Below, piece after piece: positions 1 to 8,270 of a stretch of 47,803 nucleotides of DNA (positions within the stretch are counted from its first letter, which is position 1; every line of letters starts with the position of its first letter). The DNA comes from Candidatus Hydrogenedentota bacterium (lineage in GTDB: Bacteria; Hydrogenedentota; Hydrogenedentia; Hydrogenedentales; JAGMZX01). The translations under genes were made by a program, and so were the position numbers. Location: NCBI GenBank assembly GCA_029556545.1, contig JAKQEQ010000158.1, positions 1 to 47,803 of the forward strand, given 5' to 3'. Below the pieces are notes generated by a model, which was not told where the DNA came from, searched no databases, and saw only the letters and a program-made list of their open reading frames with translations.

Positions 1-2
1 CC

Positions 3-722
3 GATGCGGTCAGCACGGATCCCCAGGGCCGCGTGCACACGTTCTGTCACTCGGTGCCGGGCAAATGGCACGTGATGGGCGTGATGCTGAGCGCGGGCGG
101 ATCGCTGCAATGGTTCCGGAACACGCTGTGCGCCATCGAACGCGCCGTCGCCATCGAGACCCGGAAGGACCCGTACGAGTACATCACGGCGGAGGCCGCG
201 CACGCGCCCGTAGGCGCGGAGGGGTTGCTGTTTCTGCCGTACCTGACCGGCGAACGGACGCCGCACAAGGACCCGTTCGCGCGCGGGGCGTTCATCGGGC
301 TTTCGCTGCGGCACACGAAGGCGTATATGGCCCGGGCCGTGCTCGAGGGCGTGGCGTACGGCATGCGCGACAGCCTCGAAATCATCCGCGAGATGGGCGT
401 GCCGGTGAGCGAGGTGCGCGCTTCGGGCGGGGGCGCGCGCAGCGCCCTGTGGCGGCAGATCATGGCGGATACGCACCGGGTCCCCTTCAGCACGATCAAC
501 GTGGACGAGGGGCCGAGTTACGGCGCGGCCATCCTGGCCGGTGTGGCCACGGGGATGTACGCCACCGTCGAGCAGGCGTGCGACGCCATTATCCGCGTGG
601 TGGACGAGTGTCCGGTCAACGAAGAGCATGCCGCCGTATACGACCGCTGGTTCCCCGAGTACCAAGCGGCGTACCGCGCCCTCGCGCCGGGCTACAGGCG
701 CGCGGCGGGATTGCTTGGATAG
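3..722 (+). CDS. xylB: xylulokinase, C-terminal part (5' end outside window)
   Basis: This is the C-terminal part of an FGGY-family carbohydrate kinase, most like xylulokinase, which phosphorylates D-xylulose to xylulose 5-phosphate in the cytoplasm. The frame is open from base 3 with no start codon, so the gene is cut by the window edge. Visible family signatures are HTFCHSVPGKWHVMGVMLSAGGS near the beginning, the stretch LPYLTGERTPHKDPFARG, and the nucleotide-binding ASGGGARSALWRQIMAD region followed by GPSYGAAILAG. The catalytic Asp lies upstream of this fragment or cannot be assigned. It ends at TAG, 20 bp before the convergent transketolase stop. A short inverted repeat (723-727 with 735-739) sits between the two stops and could weakly terminate both. 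The product would feed the transketolase next door. The family is sure; the exact sugar is likely but unproven. Confidence 0.85.
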   Translation, partial: DAVSTDPQGRVHTFCHSVPGKWHVMGVMLSAGGSLQWFRNTLCAIERAVAIETRKDPYEYITAEAAHAPVGAEGLLFLPYLTGERTPHKDPFARGAFIGLSLRHTKAYMARAVLEGVAYGMRDSLEIIREMGVPVSEVRASGGGARSALWRQIMADTHRVPFSTINVDEGPSYGAAILAGVATGMYATVEQACDAIIRVVDECPVNEEHAAVYDRWFPEYQAAYRALAPGYRRAAGLLG

Positions 723-742
723 GCCGTTATGCCGACGGCGTT

Positions 743-2638
743 CTATCCCGCGAGTTGGGTGATCTTCGCCAGGATGCTGTCGGGGTCGAGGCCCTGGTGC
801 GGGATGTGCTCGCTGAGGCCGCCCCTGCCGATCTTGCTGACGCCCATCGCGGCGAAGCGGGGCGCGTAGCCGCGTTCGAGGAACCACGTGCCGAAGCGGC
901 TTCCGAGGCCGGTCTTGACGTTCTGGGTTTCCGCGACGATGACGAAGGGGGCGGCGCCGAGGGTCTTGATGGCGTCTTCATCCACGGCGTTGAGGGTCGG
1001 CTTGTTGACGAGGCCGACGTCGATGCCCGCGTCGCGCGCGCGTTCGACGGCGTCGAGCGCGCGATAGAGGAGGTCGCCGTAGGACACGACGTAACCGGCC
1101 GAACCGCGGCGGATGAACTCGTCCTTGCCGGGGGTGAAGCGATAGTCGCCGTCGAAGTACTTCGATCCGTCCTCCTTGAGGATGAACGGGACCTTGCTGC
1201 GCGTCGAAAAAATGAATCGGATGCCGCCGTCGTTCCAGACGGCGTGGACGAGGCTCTTGAGTTGGAGCGCGTCCGCGGCGAAGTAGAGGCGCGTCGTGTC
1301 GCCTTCGGGCAGGCCGTTGTCGGCGTAGAAGATGTTCACGCCGTAATGGCAGGTGTTGTCGGCCATGTCGTCGATGCCGGCGTGGGAGAAGTGGCAGATC
1401 ATGTTCGCCCGGTTGAGTCGGGCCATGGTCAGTTCGGAGACGACCATTTCGAGGAAGGCGGAGAAGGTGCTGAATATGCCTTGCCTGCCCTGTTCGAAGC
1501 CGAAACCCGCGGCGGCGGAGAAGTTGCCGCGCTCCTGCACGCCGCCGTTGATGAAGACCTCGGTGTGCTTCTCGCGGATGGTCTTGAGGCCGGTCGAGCC
1601 TTCGAGGTCCGAGTCGATCACGAGCACGTTGGCGACGCGCTCGGCCTCGGGCATGCCGTCGAGGATTTCGTTGACGATCTTGCCGAATTCGGAGCGGTTG
1701 CTCGCGGAGTCCGCCGAGGAACCTTTGAGTTGGCCGCCGCCGCCGACTTTTTCCACGCCGTTGAGAAACGCCACGGCGTCGTTCAGGCCGCGTTGCGTGA
1801 GATACGCCACGGCGTTGTCCTTGCCGATAACGTCGTGGCCGGCGTGGGAGGCTTCGATGCCGGGGACGCCGGGGGCCATGACGCGCTTGTTGATGAGCGC
1901 GACGGGACCTTCGGTGCGGACGGCCATGAGCATGCGGGCGAAGAGGGCGTCCACGTCTTCGCCCTCGCCGACGTCCACGGTGAGGCCGTGGCCTTTGAGC
2001 GTGCGCGCGAGGTCGAAGCCGGGCAGGTACCGCGAGGGATGACCGGAGATGGTGACGTCGTTGTCGTCGATACAGATTTTGATGTTCAGTTGCTGCGCGA
2101 CGGCGAGGCGCGCGGCTTCGGCGTCGTCGCCCTCCTGCTGGGAGCCGTCCGAGCCGAAAAGGAACACGACCTTGTCGGGGTGCGCTTTGGCAACGCCGTT
2201 GACGAAGGGCCAGAGGTGGCCGAGGCGGCCCGAGGCGAATTTGATGCCGAGTTCGGGTTCGAGTTCGGGGTGCCCATAGAGGCCCTCGTTCGCGGCGCGA
2301 TAAAGGAGCAGTTTCTCGAAGGGCATTTCGCCGTTAAACGCGGCCATGGCGTATTGAATGGCGACGCGGTGGCCGCCCTCGTCGAAGTAGACGGGGTAGA
2401 TTTTCTTGTTGCCCTTCATGAACGCATCGGCGATGAGGACTTCGGGCACGATGCTGTACGCGCCGCCGGTGTGGCCGCCGAGGCCTTTCGCGCCCGCTAC
2501 GGCGGTGAAGAAGATGATTGTGTCGCGGACGATCTGGATGTTGGTGAGCAGTTGCGCGCGCTGAGCGGGCGAAATCTGACCGCCGAAGGGGTCGATAGCC
2601 ACGGGCTTGTAGCCGCTCACGTCGATAGGAAAACGCAT
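743..2638 (-). CDS. tkt: transketolase
   Basis: A thiamine-diphosphate enzyme of about 631 residues that moves two-carbon units between sugar phosphates in the non-oxidative pentose phosphate pathway. In order it has the N-terminal TPP-binding domain (GGHTGGAY at about 54-61; the GSDGSQQEG phosphate/Mg-binding motif at about 162-170, followed by NDVTISGHP), the pyrimidine-binding domain (VIDSDLEGSTG, HFSHAGIDDMADN) and the C-terminal transketolase domain ending near HQGLDPDSILAKI. The open frame extends 50 codons further upstream, but the ATG at 2638 is preferred: the family N-terminus starts there and GGGAG lies about 9 nt upstream. Position 162-170 reads GSDG rather than the usual GDG, a one-residue insertion seen here and not interpreted. 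An extended -10 promoter is visible about 160 bp upstream. It converges with xylulokinase, which supplies one of its substrates. Confidence 0.9.
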   Translation of the reverse strand: MRFPIDVSGYKPVAIDPFGGQISPAQRAQLLTNIQIVRDTIIFFTAVAGAKGLGGHTGGAYSIVPEVLIADAFMKGNKKIYPVYFDEGGHRVAIQYAMAAFNGEMPFEKLLLYRAANEGLYGHPELEPELGIKFASGRLGHLWPFVNGVAKAHPDKVVFLFGSDGSQQEGDDAEAARLAVAQQLNIKICIDDNDVTISGHPSRYLPGFDLARTLKGHGLTVDVGEGEDVDALFARMLMAVRTEGPVALINKRVMAPGVPGIEASHAGHDVIGKDNAVAYLTQRGLNDAVAFLNGVEKVGGGGQLKGSSADSASNRSEFGKIVNEILDGMPEAERVANVLVIDSDLEGSTGLKTIREKHTEVFINGGVQERGNFSAAAGFGFEQGRQGIFSTFSAFLEMVVSELTMARLNRANMICHFSHAGIDDMADNTCHYGVNIFYADNGLPEGDTTRLYFAADALQLKSLVHAVWNDGGIRFIFSTRSKVPFILKEDGSKYFDGDYRFTPGKDEFIRRGSAGYVVSYGDLLYRALDAVERARDAGIDVGLVNKPTLNAVDEDAIKTLGAAPFVIVAETQNVKTGLGSRFGTWFLERGYAPRFAAMGVSKIGRGGLSEHIPHQGLDPDSILAKITQLAG

Positions 2639-2798
2639 TGGTTCAGATCTCCCGTGCTGTTTTTCAGGGCGCGCAGCGCGCCGGACAGAGTACCCGCGCG
2701 ATCTTGAGAAGTAAACAGCGCGTCCATGACGACGCCCACCACGCGCCTGCGACGTAACGAATGCCAGGCGGGCATCGAAAACCACCACTACCGGAGCG

Positions 2799-2807
2799 AT
2801 TATAGCA
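2799..2807 (-). promoter_or_regulatory. extended -10 promoter for transketolase
   Basis: The minus strand reads TGCTATAAT, which is a perfect TATAAT preceded by the TGN extension that can replace a -35 box. No good -35 hexamer is visible 16-18 nt further upstream. The predicted transcription start is near 2792, giving a leader of about 150 nt before the transketolase ATG at 2638. Confidence 0.5.
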
Positions 2808-2812
2808 GAAGG

Positions 2813-2858
2813 CCGCGCGCGATTTCCCGTGGACCGGCGGCAGGCGCCGATCGCGCGG
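2813..2858 (-). terminator. hairpin after glycyl-radical activase gene
   Basis: A G+C-rich inverted repeat (2813-2823 pairs with 2850-2858, one bulge) lies 6 nt after the stop of the activase gene. There is no T-tract, so it is a weak candidate for an intrinsic terminator separating the activase from the transketolase promoter. Confidence 0.3.
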
Positions 2859-2864
2859 CTTGGG

Positions 2865-3812
2865 TCAGTCGCCGGGCGGGTTTTCGTTCACGACGCGCGC
2901 GCCGCGGTTTCGGAGTCGCGCGACCCACCGCGCCACAGTGGCGTCGTCGGGCGAGGCGGAAGCGGCGCGCCGGTCCGGGTCGAGTCCGAGCCGCGCGATC
3001 TTGCTTTCGCCCAAGGGATGATAGGGGATCACCTCGATGCCTTCGAGGCGGGGCAGGTCGCGGGCCAGCGCCGCCAGCGCGTCGAAGTGGTCGTCGCGGT
3101 CGTTGTAGCCGGGAATGACGGGGCAGCGGAGCAGGATGCGCGCGCCGCCGGCGTGCAGGGCCCGGAGGTTCGCCAGGATGCGGTCATTCGAGACGCCCGT
3201 GAATTCGGTGTGGCGCGCGGGATCGGTCTCCTTGATGTCAAAGAGGAAGGTATCGACCAGCGGGAGCAGCCGATCGAAACGACTCTGGTCCGCGTGGCCG
3301 CAGGTTTCGATGCAGGTGTTCAGGCCCTCCTCGCGCGCAAGCCGCAAGAGCGCCTCGGCGAACGGGAACTGGAAGGTCGGTTCGCCGCCGGACAAGGTCA
3401 TGCCGCCGCCGGAGGTCTCGTAGAACACGCGGTCGCGAAGCACGAGGTCGATGGTTTCGCCCGCGGTAGTCTCGCGGCCAACCAGTTCGAGTGCGCGGGC
3501 ATAGCACTCTTCGGTGCAGGAGCCGCACACGGCGCAGACGCTCCGGTCGAGTTCGTGGCCGTGATCGGTGAAGCGGTGGGCGTTGCGGGGACACACGCGC
3601 AGGCAGTAACCGCAGCCGATACACTTGCTCGGCGTGAAGGACAGCTCGGGCTTCGAGGAGACGCCTTCCGGGTTGTGGCACCAGCGACAGCGCAGCGGGC
3701 AGCCCTTCATGAAGACGGTCGTGCGGATACCGGGGCCGTCGTGTACGGAGAATCGCTGCACCTCGAAAATCATGCCCGTGACCGCGCGGAGGTCGGTGAC
3801 TTGAGCCGTCAT
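2865..3812 (-). CDS. glycyl-radical enzyme activating protein (radical SAM)
   Basis: A radical S-adenosylmethionine enzyme of the PflA/YjjW type that installs the glycyl radical on a partner glycyl-radical enzyme. From the ATG at 3812 the radical SAM cluster motif CxxxCxxC is Cys38, Cys42 and Cys45 (GCPLRCRWCHNPEG). It is followed by a two-cluster ferredoxin insert (CIGCGYCLRVC and CAVCGSCTEEC) and the SAM-binding GGGMTLSGGEP motif. The insert places it with activases of the two-extra-cluster class rather than the short PflA itself. The frame is open 22 codons further upstream; the ATG at 3812 has a GGGGG stretch upstream, and an alternative start is at 3773. No glycyl-radical enzyme is found in the window, so the substrate is unknown. 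Family assignment is firm and the partner is open. Confidence 0.88.
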   Translation of the reverse strand: MTAQVTDLRAVTGMIFEVQRFSVHDGPGIRTTVFMKGCPLRCRWCHNPEGVSSKPELSFTPSKCIGCGYCLRVCPRNAHRFTDHGHELDRSVCAVCGSCTEECYARALELVGRETTAGETIDLVLRDRVFYETSGGGMTLSGGEPTFQFPFAEALLRLAREEGLNTCIETCGHADQSRFDRLLPLVDTFLFDIKETDPARHTEFTGVSNDRILANLRALHAGGARILLRCPVIPGYNDRDDHFDALAALARDLPRLEGIEVIPYHPLGESKIARLGLDPDRRAASASPDDATVARWVARLRNRGARVVNENPPGD

Positions 3813-3893
3813 GAGGCGAGCCCCCGGTGAGAAGCGCGAACGGGCGCGAACGCGCGCAAGGCGGTCTCCCGAACGCACCGAGCGGTAATGTGG

Positions 3894-4499
3894 TTAGAAA
3901 CGGATTTCATAGCCGACGCAGAGATGCGGTTCGAGGGGATGCTTCTCGATGATGTCGTATTTGCGCTTCACGAGGGGCCACTCTTCGGGCAGGCACACGC
4001 CGTAGACGTACTCGATGCCCACGCGGTCGCGCAGGAAGCAGTCCGCCGCCTCCTGGGGCGCGCGGGCGCGAAACCGGTAATGCCTGCCGATTTCTTTCAG
4101 GCCGATGCGGCGATAGAAGCGCTGCGCCGCGCGGTCCTGCGTCCAGTATTCGAGGCGGTGAAAGCCGTTGCGCCGCGCGTCGGCGATGGTGGCATCGATG
4201 AGGCGCTTGCCGATGTTGTGGCCGGCGAATTCGGGCAGACGCCCGAATTCGAGCACGTACCCGCCGCAACTGTCCTTGAGGAAGCAGAACTCGCCGGACC
4301 GGTTTTCGTATTGCGCGTCGGTCAGCCCGATGATGCGGCCCTCGGCGACGGCGACGAGCCGCGTCGAGACGTGGTCTTCGTAAGCGGGCCGTTCCTGGAT
4401 ACAGTAGTTCCAGGCGTGGGAAATGGTCATGATGATGGCGTGGACCCGGAGCCATTCCTGCTCGTCTTGGGGGCGGTATTCGCGGATTTCGATGTCCAT
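3894..4499 (-). CDS. GNAT family N-acetyltransferase
   Basis: A 201-residue acyl-CoA-dependent acetyltransferase of the GNAT fold, probably cytoplasmic. The acetyl-CoA-binding region is visible at about 87-106, where GRLPEFAGHNIGKRLIDATI matches motif A (the GxxIGKxL loop followed by a helix). The following stretch has a typical RNGFHRLEYWTQDRAAQRFYRRIGL motif B. The C-terminal 50 residues (from about 150) are an extension not typical of minimal GNAT proteins, containing DCFLRDRVGIEYVYG. Substrate cannot be told from sequence. It stands alone between the activase and coaBC; SD spacing before the ATG is weak, so the start is less certain than the family. Confidence 0.8.
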   Translation of the reverse strand: MDIEIREYRPQDEQEWLRVHAIIMTISHAWNYCIQERPAYEDHVSTRLVAVAEGRIIGLTDAQYENRSGEFCFLKDSCGGYVLEFGRLPEFAGHNIGKRLIDATIADARRNGFHRLEYWTQDRAAQRFYRRIGLKEIGRHYRFRARAPQEAADCFLRDRVGIEYVYGVCLPEEWPLVKRKYDIIEKHPLEPHLCVGYEIRF

Positions 4500-4647
4500 G
4501 CCCGTCTCGCGGTTCGGTCGAACGTTGATAATCGAATCGGCGTTGCATTGCCGAGAATAAGGGACCTAGAGGACTTAAGCGACCTGAAAGACGAATACCA
4601 TGAACCGGCGGTGCGTCGTGGGGGCGCCGGTCAGGCGCGGCGCTTTC

Positions 4648-5928
4648 TTAGCGGCCGCCTTTGGCCGTCTTCGATCCTTTTCGACGTTGTTGTTCTCCAG
4701 GTCGTTTCTTTGTCGTGCCGCGCGCGGCGAGCAGCGCCGCAATCTCGTCAAATAGCGCCTCGGCGAGCGCCTCTTTCGATACGCCCGGCAGGTCCCGGAC
4801 CGCGCCCGAGGCCGCCAATAGATGCGCATCGACGCGGTCCGCGCCGATGGCGCAGGCGGCGCCGCCGACGGCGTTGGCCACGATGAGGTCGAGGCGTTTG
4901 TCCCGCAGTTTATTGCGAGCGTGGTCGAGGAGGTCCTCGGTTTCGGCGGCGAACCCGACGGCCACCTGATCGGGGCGTTTCGCGGCGCCGACGTGGGCCG
5001 CGATGTCGGGGTTCGGCACGAGCCGCAGCGCAAGCGGTTCCGCGCCGCGCTTGCGCTTGGCGATCGCGGGGTGTTCAACGCGGTAATCGGCCACAGCGGC
5101 GGCGCTGATGAAGACATCCGCGATCTTGATGCGCGCCTTGACTGCCTCGAACATTTCGAGCGCCGTCTCGACGCGGACCGTTTCCGCTCCGTCGGGCAGG
5201 GCGACGGTCGCGGGGCCGCTGATGACCGTGACGCGGGCGCCGCGTCGCAGGGCCTCGAGGGCCAGCGCGCGGCCCATCTTGCCGCTCGAGCGGTTGCCGA
5301 TGAAGCGCACGGGGTCGATGGGCTCATGATTCGGGCCGCTGGTGATGAGGACGCGGCAGGTGGCGAGGTCTTTCTTGCGGCACAGGAGCACCGCGGCCGC
5401 GTCAAGAATGGCCCGGGTCTCCGCGAGCCGGCCCGGGCCGGTCACGCCGCAGGCGAGGCGGCCCTCCTCCGGCTCGACAAAATGGCAGCCCCGCGCGCGC
5501 AAGGTTTCGATGTTCGTCTGTGTCGCCGGGTGGGCGTACATGTTCGCGTTCATGGCGGGGGCGAAGAGCACGGGGGCGCGCGTGGCCAGCAGGGTGGTGC
5601 TGAGCCAGTCGTCGGCGATGCCGTGGGCGGCCTTCGCGAGAATGTTGGCCGTTGCGGGCGCGATAAGGAAGAGTTCAGCGCGCTGGGCCACGGCGATGTG
5701 CTCGATTTCGGGGCTGTGTAGCGGCTCGAACATCTCGACAATGGCGCGCCGGCCCGTGATGGCCTCGAAGGAGACCGCGCCGACGAATTCGAGGGCGTGG
5801 CGGGTGAGGACGGGCGTCACGCGGGCGCCAGCCTCGATGAGGCGCGACGCGAGATCGCACGCCTTATACGCGGCGATCGAGCCGGTAACGCCGAGCACAA
5901 TCTCCCTGTCCGCGAACAGCCCGGCCAT
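4648..5928 (-). CDS. coaBC: bifunctional phosphopantothenoylcysteine decarboxylase / phosphopantothenate-cysteine ligase
   Basis: This enzyme carries out two consecutive steps of coenzyme A synthesis: ligation of cysteine to 4'-phosphopantothenate (CoaB) and decarboxylation (CoaC, an FMN protein). The N-terminal CoaC half shows VTGSIAAYKACDLASRL (flavin binding), the active His at 77 (EIEHIAVA), the PAMNANM motif with Asn127, and the substrate-binding Cys160 in EEGRLACG. All three sit two positions after the equivalent E. coli residues. The CoaB half begins near 190 with VLITSGPNHEPIDPVRFIGN and SSGKMG. The last 20 residues are a basic Lys/Arg-rich tail. It is the last gene of a tight operon: its ATG lies 3 nt after the rpoZ stop. 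This gmk-rpoZ-coaBC order is common in bacteria. Confidence 0.95.
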   Translation of the reverse strand: MAGLFADREIVLGVTGSIAAYKACDLASRLIEAGARVTPVLTRHALEFVGAVSFEAITGRRAIVEMFEPLHSPEIEHIAVAQRAELFLIAPATANILAKAAHGIADDWLSTTLLATRAPVLFAPAMNANMYAHPATQTNIETLRARGCHFVEPEEGRLACGVTGPGRLAETRAILDAAAVLLCRKKDLATCRVLITSGPNHEPIDPVRFIGNRSSGKMGRALALEALRRGARVTVISGPATVALPDGAETVRVETALEMFEAVKARIKIADVFISAAAVADYRVEHPAIAKRKRGAEPLALRLVPNPDIAAHVGAAKRPDQVAVGFAAETEDLLDHARNKLRDKRLDLIVANAVGGAACAIGADRVDAHLLAASGAVRDLPGVSKEALAEALFDEIAALLAARGTTKKRPGEQQRRKGSKTAKGGR

Positions 5929-5931
5929 GCG

Positions 5932-6165
5932 TTATTCCGCGGCGTCGAGGAGGTTCTCTTCGTCGTCCGCGCTGGTCGTGTAGCTCACTTTGCCTTCGAG
6001 TACCTCTTCGAGCGATTGAATCGTCGGTTTCCTGGCGCGGGAAGCGCCCACGAACCCGTGGGCTTCCGTCTTGATCTGGTTGGCGCGGCGCGCGGCCACG
6101 ATGACCAGCCGGTAGAGGCTGTCGATCTTGTGGGCGAACTCGTCGACGCTGAACGGTGTTGGCAT
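5932..6165 (-). CDS. rpoZ: DNA-directed RNA polymerase omega subunit
   Basis: A 77-residue omega subunit that stabilises the beta' subunit during RNA polymerase assembly. The diagnostic core is KIDSLYRLVIVAARRANQIK near residues 13-32, followed by KPTIQSLEEVLEGKVSY near 46-62. An AAAGGAG ribosome site sits 8 nt upstream of the ATG and overlaps the stop codon of gmk, so the two genes are probably translationally coupled. The acidic C-terminus (DDEENLLDAAE) is typical. It lies between gmk and coaBC as in many bacteria. Confidence 0.92.
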   Translation of the reverse strand: MPTPFSVDEFAHKIDSLYRLVIVAARRANQIKTEAHGFVGASRARKPTIQSLEEVLEGKVSYTTSADDEENLLDAAE

Positions 6166-6178
6166 TCAGAAGGCTCCT

Positions 6179-6784
6179 TTACTTGCGTTCCTTGTTCACA
6201 TTCACGGCGTTCCGGGTTCGAGCGGCGCGTTCCAGCCGGAGTACTTCGATAAACTCCCGGGCAGCCTGGTCCAAATCATCATTTACAATAATGTAATCGC
6301 TTTCGTGGCGCGCCGCGATCTCCTTTTCCGCGTTTCGCAGGCGCACGGCGATGTCGGCCTCGTCGTTCAGGCCGCGTTTTCGCAGACGGCGTTCGAGTTC
6401 CGCGATGGACGGCGGCATCAGGAAGACGCTGACGACGTCGTCCCGCGCGCGTTTCAGGGCGCGCATACCCTGGACGTCAAGTTCGAGTACGACGTCCCGG
6501 CCTGACTCGATTCGATGATCGAGTTCGGACTTCAACGTGCCGTAGAGGTGCCCGTGCACCTCGGCCCACTCGACAAATGCGCCCTCCGCAACGAGTCGGC
6601 GGAATGTCGCTTCATCGACGAAATGGTATGCGACTCCGTCCGTCTCGCCGCGTCGCGGCGCGCGCGTCGTGGCGGAGACGGTCTCGACCAGGGGTTCGCC
6701 GAACTCGCGGACCCGCGCGATAACGGCATGCTTTCCCGCACCGGACGGGGCGGACAATACCAGCACCAGGCCTCGTGGGTTCAC
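6179..6784 (-). CDS. gmk: guanylate kinase
   Basis: Cytoplasmic guanylate kinase (201 residues, normal family length) that converts GMP and ATP to GDP and ADP. The N-terminal P-loop is SAPSGAGKHAV. The GMP-binding region follows as ETVSATTRAPRRGETDGVAYHFV and FVEWAEVHGHLYGT, and the adenylate lid region includes RLRKRGLNDEADIAVRL. The residue after the P-loop lysine (Lys18) is histidine 19, whereas family members nearly always have Ser or Thr there to hold Mg2+; the codon is clearly CAT on the coding strand. It lies 12 nt after yicC and 13 nt before rpoZ, inside one operon. Apart from His19 the protein looks intact. Confidence 0.93.
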   Translation of the reverse strand: MNPRGLVLVLSAPSGAGKHAVIARVREFGEPLVETVSATTRAPRRGETDGVAYHFVDEATFRRLVAEGAFVEWAEVHGHLYGTLKSELDHRIESGRDVVLELDVQGMRALKRARDDVVSVFLMPPSIAELERRLRKRGLNDEADIAVRLRNAEKEIAARHESDYIIVNDDLDQAAREFIEVLRLERAARTRNAVNVNKERK

Positions 6785-6796
6785 TAGGCGTCGCCC

Positions 6797-7675
6797 TTAC
6801 TCGAGGTTTTGCGCCTGCTCGCGCAGCTTTTCGAGTTCGCACTTTACCCGGAGCACCTCGCGCCCCACGTCGCCGTCTCGAAGTTTCGACCCGAGCGTGT
6901 TCGCTTCGCGTTGGATTTCCTGGGCGAGAAAATTCAATTCTCGCCCGATCGGGCCGCCTGCTTCGAACAGCGCCATGGTCTGGTCGAGATGACTGCGCAA
7001 CCGGACGATTTCCTCCGTCACGTCGGCCTTGTCGGCGAGGAGGGCCAACTCGACCGCGAGCCGATCCTCGGGCAGGCCGATTTCGATATTCAACTCTCGC
7101 ATACGCGCGCGAAGCCGATCGGCGTATCGTTCGGCCAACTCTGGAAGTCTGGCCTCGATCTCGGCGATGCTGGCACGCATGGCTTCGACGCGGATCCGCA
7201 GTTCCGCCGCCAGCGAGACACCTTCGGCCTCGCGCATGGCGTTGAATTGGCGCAACGCCTCGCCGAGGGTGTGCTCGAGTATCGCTTGCACCCGATCGAG
7301 GTCCTCCTCCCGCTCGTCCTGATAAAAGACGCCTTCCATCTGCGCGACCACGTCCAGCGAGATGGATTGGGTCGTATTCATCAAGGCAGCCAATTGCCGG
7401 GACGCCTCGATGTATTCCCGGGCCGTTTCGGCATCAAAACGTACAGTCTGACTCGTCTGCGCGCCGCGCTTTCGACCGACGTAAACGCTGACTTTGCCGC
7501 GTTCAACCTGCTGTTTCACCACTTCGCGGAGGACCGGTTCGAGCAACGTCCAGCAAGGGGGCAGGCGAAATGTGCAATCGAGGAAGCGGTGGTTGACCGA
7601 GCAAATCTCGACTGAAATGAGATCGCCGTCCAACTCCGCGCTGGCCTTGCCGAACCCGGTCATGCTTCGCGCCAT
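6797..7675 (-). CDS. yicC: YicC/YloC family endoribonuclease
   Basis: A 292-residue member of the YicC/YloC family, recently described as an oligomeric endoribonuclease involved in small-RNA turnover. The N-terminal domain starts with the hallmark MARSMTGFGKAS and continues with EICSVNHRFLD. The C-terminal DUF1732 domain shows EEIVRLRSHLDQ and GRELNFLAQEIQREANTLGSK, the best conserved block of the family. The open frame runs 48 codons further upstream, but the ATG at 7675 gives the standard N-terminus and has AGGA 5 nt before it. It is the first gene of the operon with gmk, rpoZ and coaBC, and a promoter is visible just upstream. Confidence 0.93.
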   Translation of the reverse strand: MARSMTGFGKASAELDGDLISVEICSVNHRFLDCTFRLPPCWTLLEPVLREVVKQQVERGKVSVYVGRKRGAQTSQTVRFDAETAREYIEASRQLAALMNTTQSISLDVVAQMEGVFYQDEREEDLDRVQAILEHTLGEALRQFNAMREAEGVSLAAELRIRVEAMRASIAEIEARLPELAERYADRLRARMRELNIEIGLPEDRLAVELALLADKADVTEEIVRLRSHLDQTMALFEAGGPIGRELNFLAQEIQREANTLGSKLRDGDVGREVLRVKCELEKLREQAQNLE

Positions 7676-7711
7676 AGCGGTCCTCATCTTGTGGAAGTCA
7701 ACAGAAGAGGG

Positions 7712-7741
7712 AGTATAGCAAAGTCGACCCGACATGCGCAA
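7712..7741 (-). promoter_or_regulatory. promoter of the yicC-gmk-rpoZ-coaBC operon
   Basis: On the minus strand TTGCGC (7736-7741) and TATACT (7712-7717) are separated by 18 nt. TGC directly precedes the -10 box, making it an extended -10. The predicted start is near 7705, leaving a leader of about 30 nt before the yicC ATG at 7675. Confidence 0.5.
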
Positions 7742-7834
7742 AGTGTTGTCCGCGCGCAAGTTGCGCAATGCGGGCATTCCAGGTGCGCGCTCCACGCGAA
7801 CCGGAGTTGTTTCGCACAACGGGCGCTTACGACG

Positions 7835-7865
7835 AAACCCCGACGGTCTCGTGAGGCCGCCGGGG
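7835..7865 (-). terminator. intrinsic terminator of the flagellin-flaG cluster
   Basis: A 9-bp stem (7857-7865 with 7838-7846, one G-U pair) with a 10-nt loop is followed on the minus strand by a short TTT run (7837-7835). It lies 28 nt after the flaG stop and upstream of the yicC promoter, where a boundary between the flagellin unit and the housekeeping operon is expected. Confidence 0.55.
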
Positions 7866-7892
7866 CGGGTACGAGCGTATCGGAAATCCTGC

Positions 7893-8270
7893 TCAAACGC
7901 GTTCGTCGAAGAGCAGTCCCTGAAGCTTGCGGAAGCGCGCCGCGATCTTCAGGAGTTCCTGTGGCGGAATCTGTTTGATCACCTCGTTATTCTGGTCGAT
8001 AATCTGCGCGACAATACGACGTGTCACCTCGTCGATACGCATCCGCGTCCCTGTGCGGCGACGTACTTCCTCGACATCTTCGACCTTCTTCTTTTCCTCA
8101 CGCTCTTGGTCCGCCTTCGGCGGATTCGGGCACGCACTCGCTTGCACCCGCCGCGGGCCGGCGCTTTCCTCGGTTTCGATAGGCAGCACGGGAGCAGAGG
8201 AACGAGCGGCAAGAGCGGAGAGCAGACTCAGGAGAGTATGGTCCGTCTGGTTTTCTACTCGCATGTTCAT
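7893..8270 (-). CDS. flaG: FlaG family protein
   Basis: A small protein (about 125 residues) whose C-terminal half matches the FlaG family, associated with flagellar filament length control. The match runs from TRRIVAQIIDQNNEVIKQIP to PPQELLKIAARFRKLQGLLF and DERV at the end. The N-terminal half is low-complexity and is followed by a charged stretch (about 58-75). It is the last gene of the flagellin cluster, about 100 nt after flagellin 1. The start is uncertain: candidates are ATG 8270, ATG 8264 and a TTG at 8285, all with weak ribosome sites. The strong GGAGGGG at about 8308-8314 serves an ATG (8304) in another frame, which raises the possibility of a frameshift. The family call rests on the C-terminus. 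Confidence 0.75.
   Translation of the reverse strand: MNMRVENQTDHTLLSLLSALAARSSAPVLPIETEESAGPRRVQASACPNPPKADQEREEKKKVEDVEEVRRRTGTRMRIDEVTRRIVAQIIDQNNEVIKQIPPQELLKIAARFRKLQGLLFDERV

Noticed and set aside
65-2707. 880-codon open frame antisense to transketolase
   Set aside because: It lies opposite a clear transketolase gene, has an Ala/Arg/Gly/Asp-biased composition without any family motif, and arises from G+C-rich codon bias.
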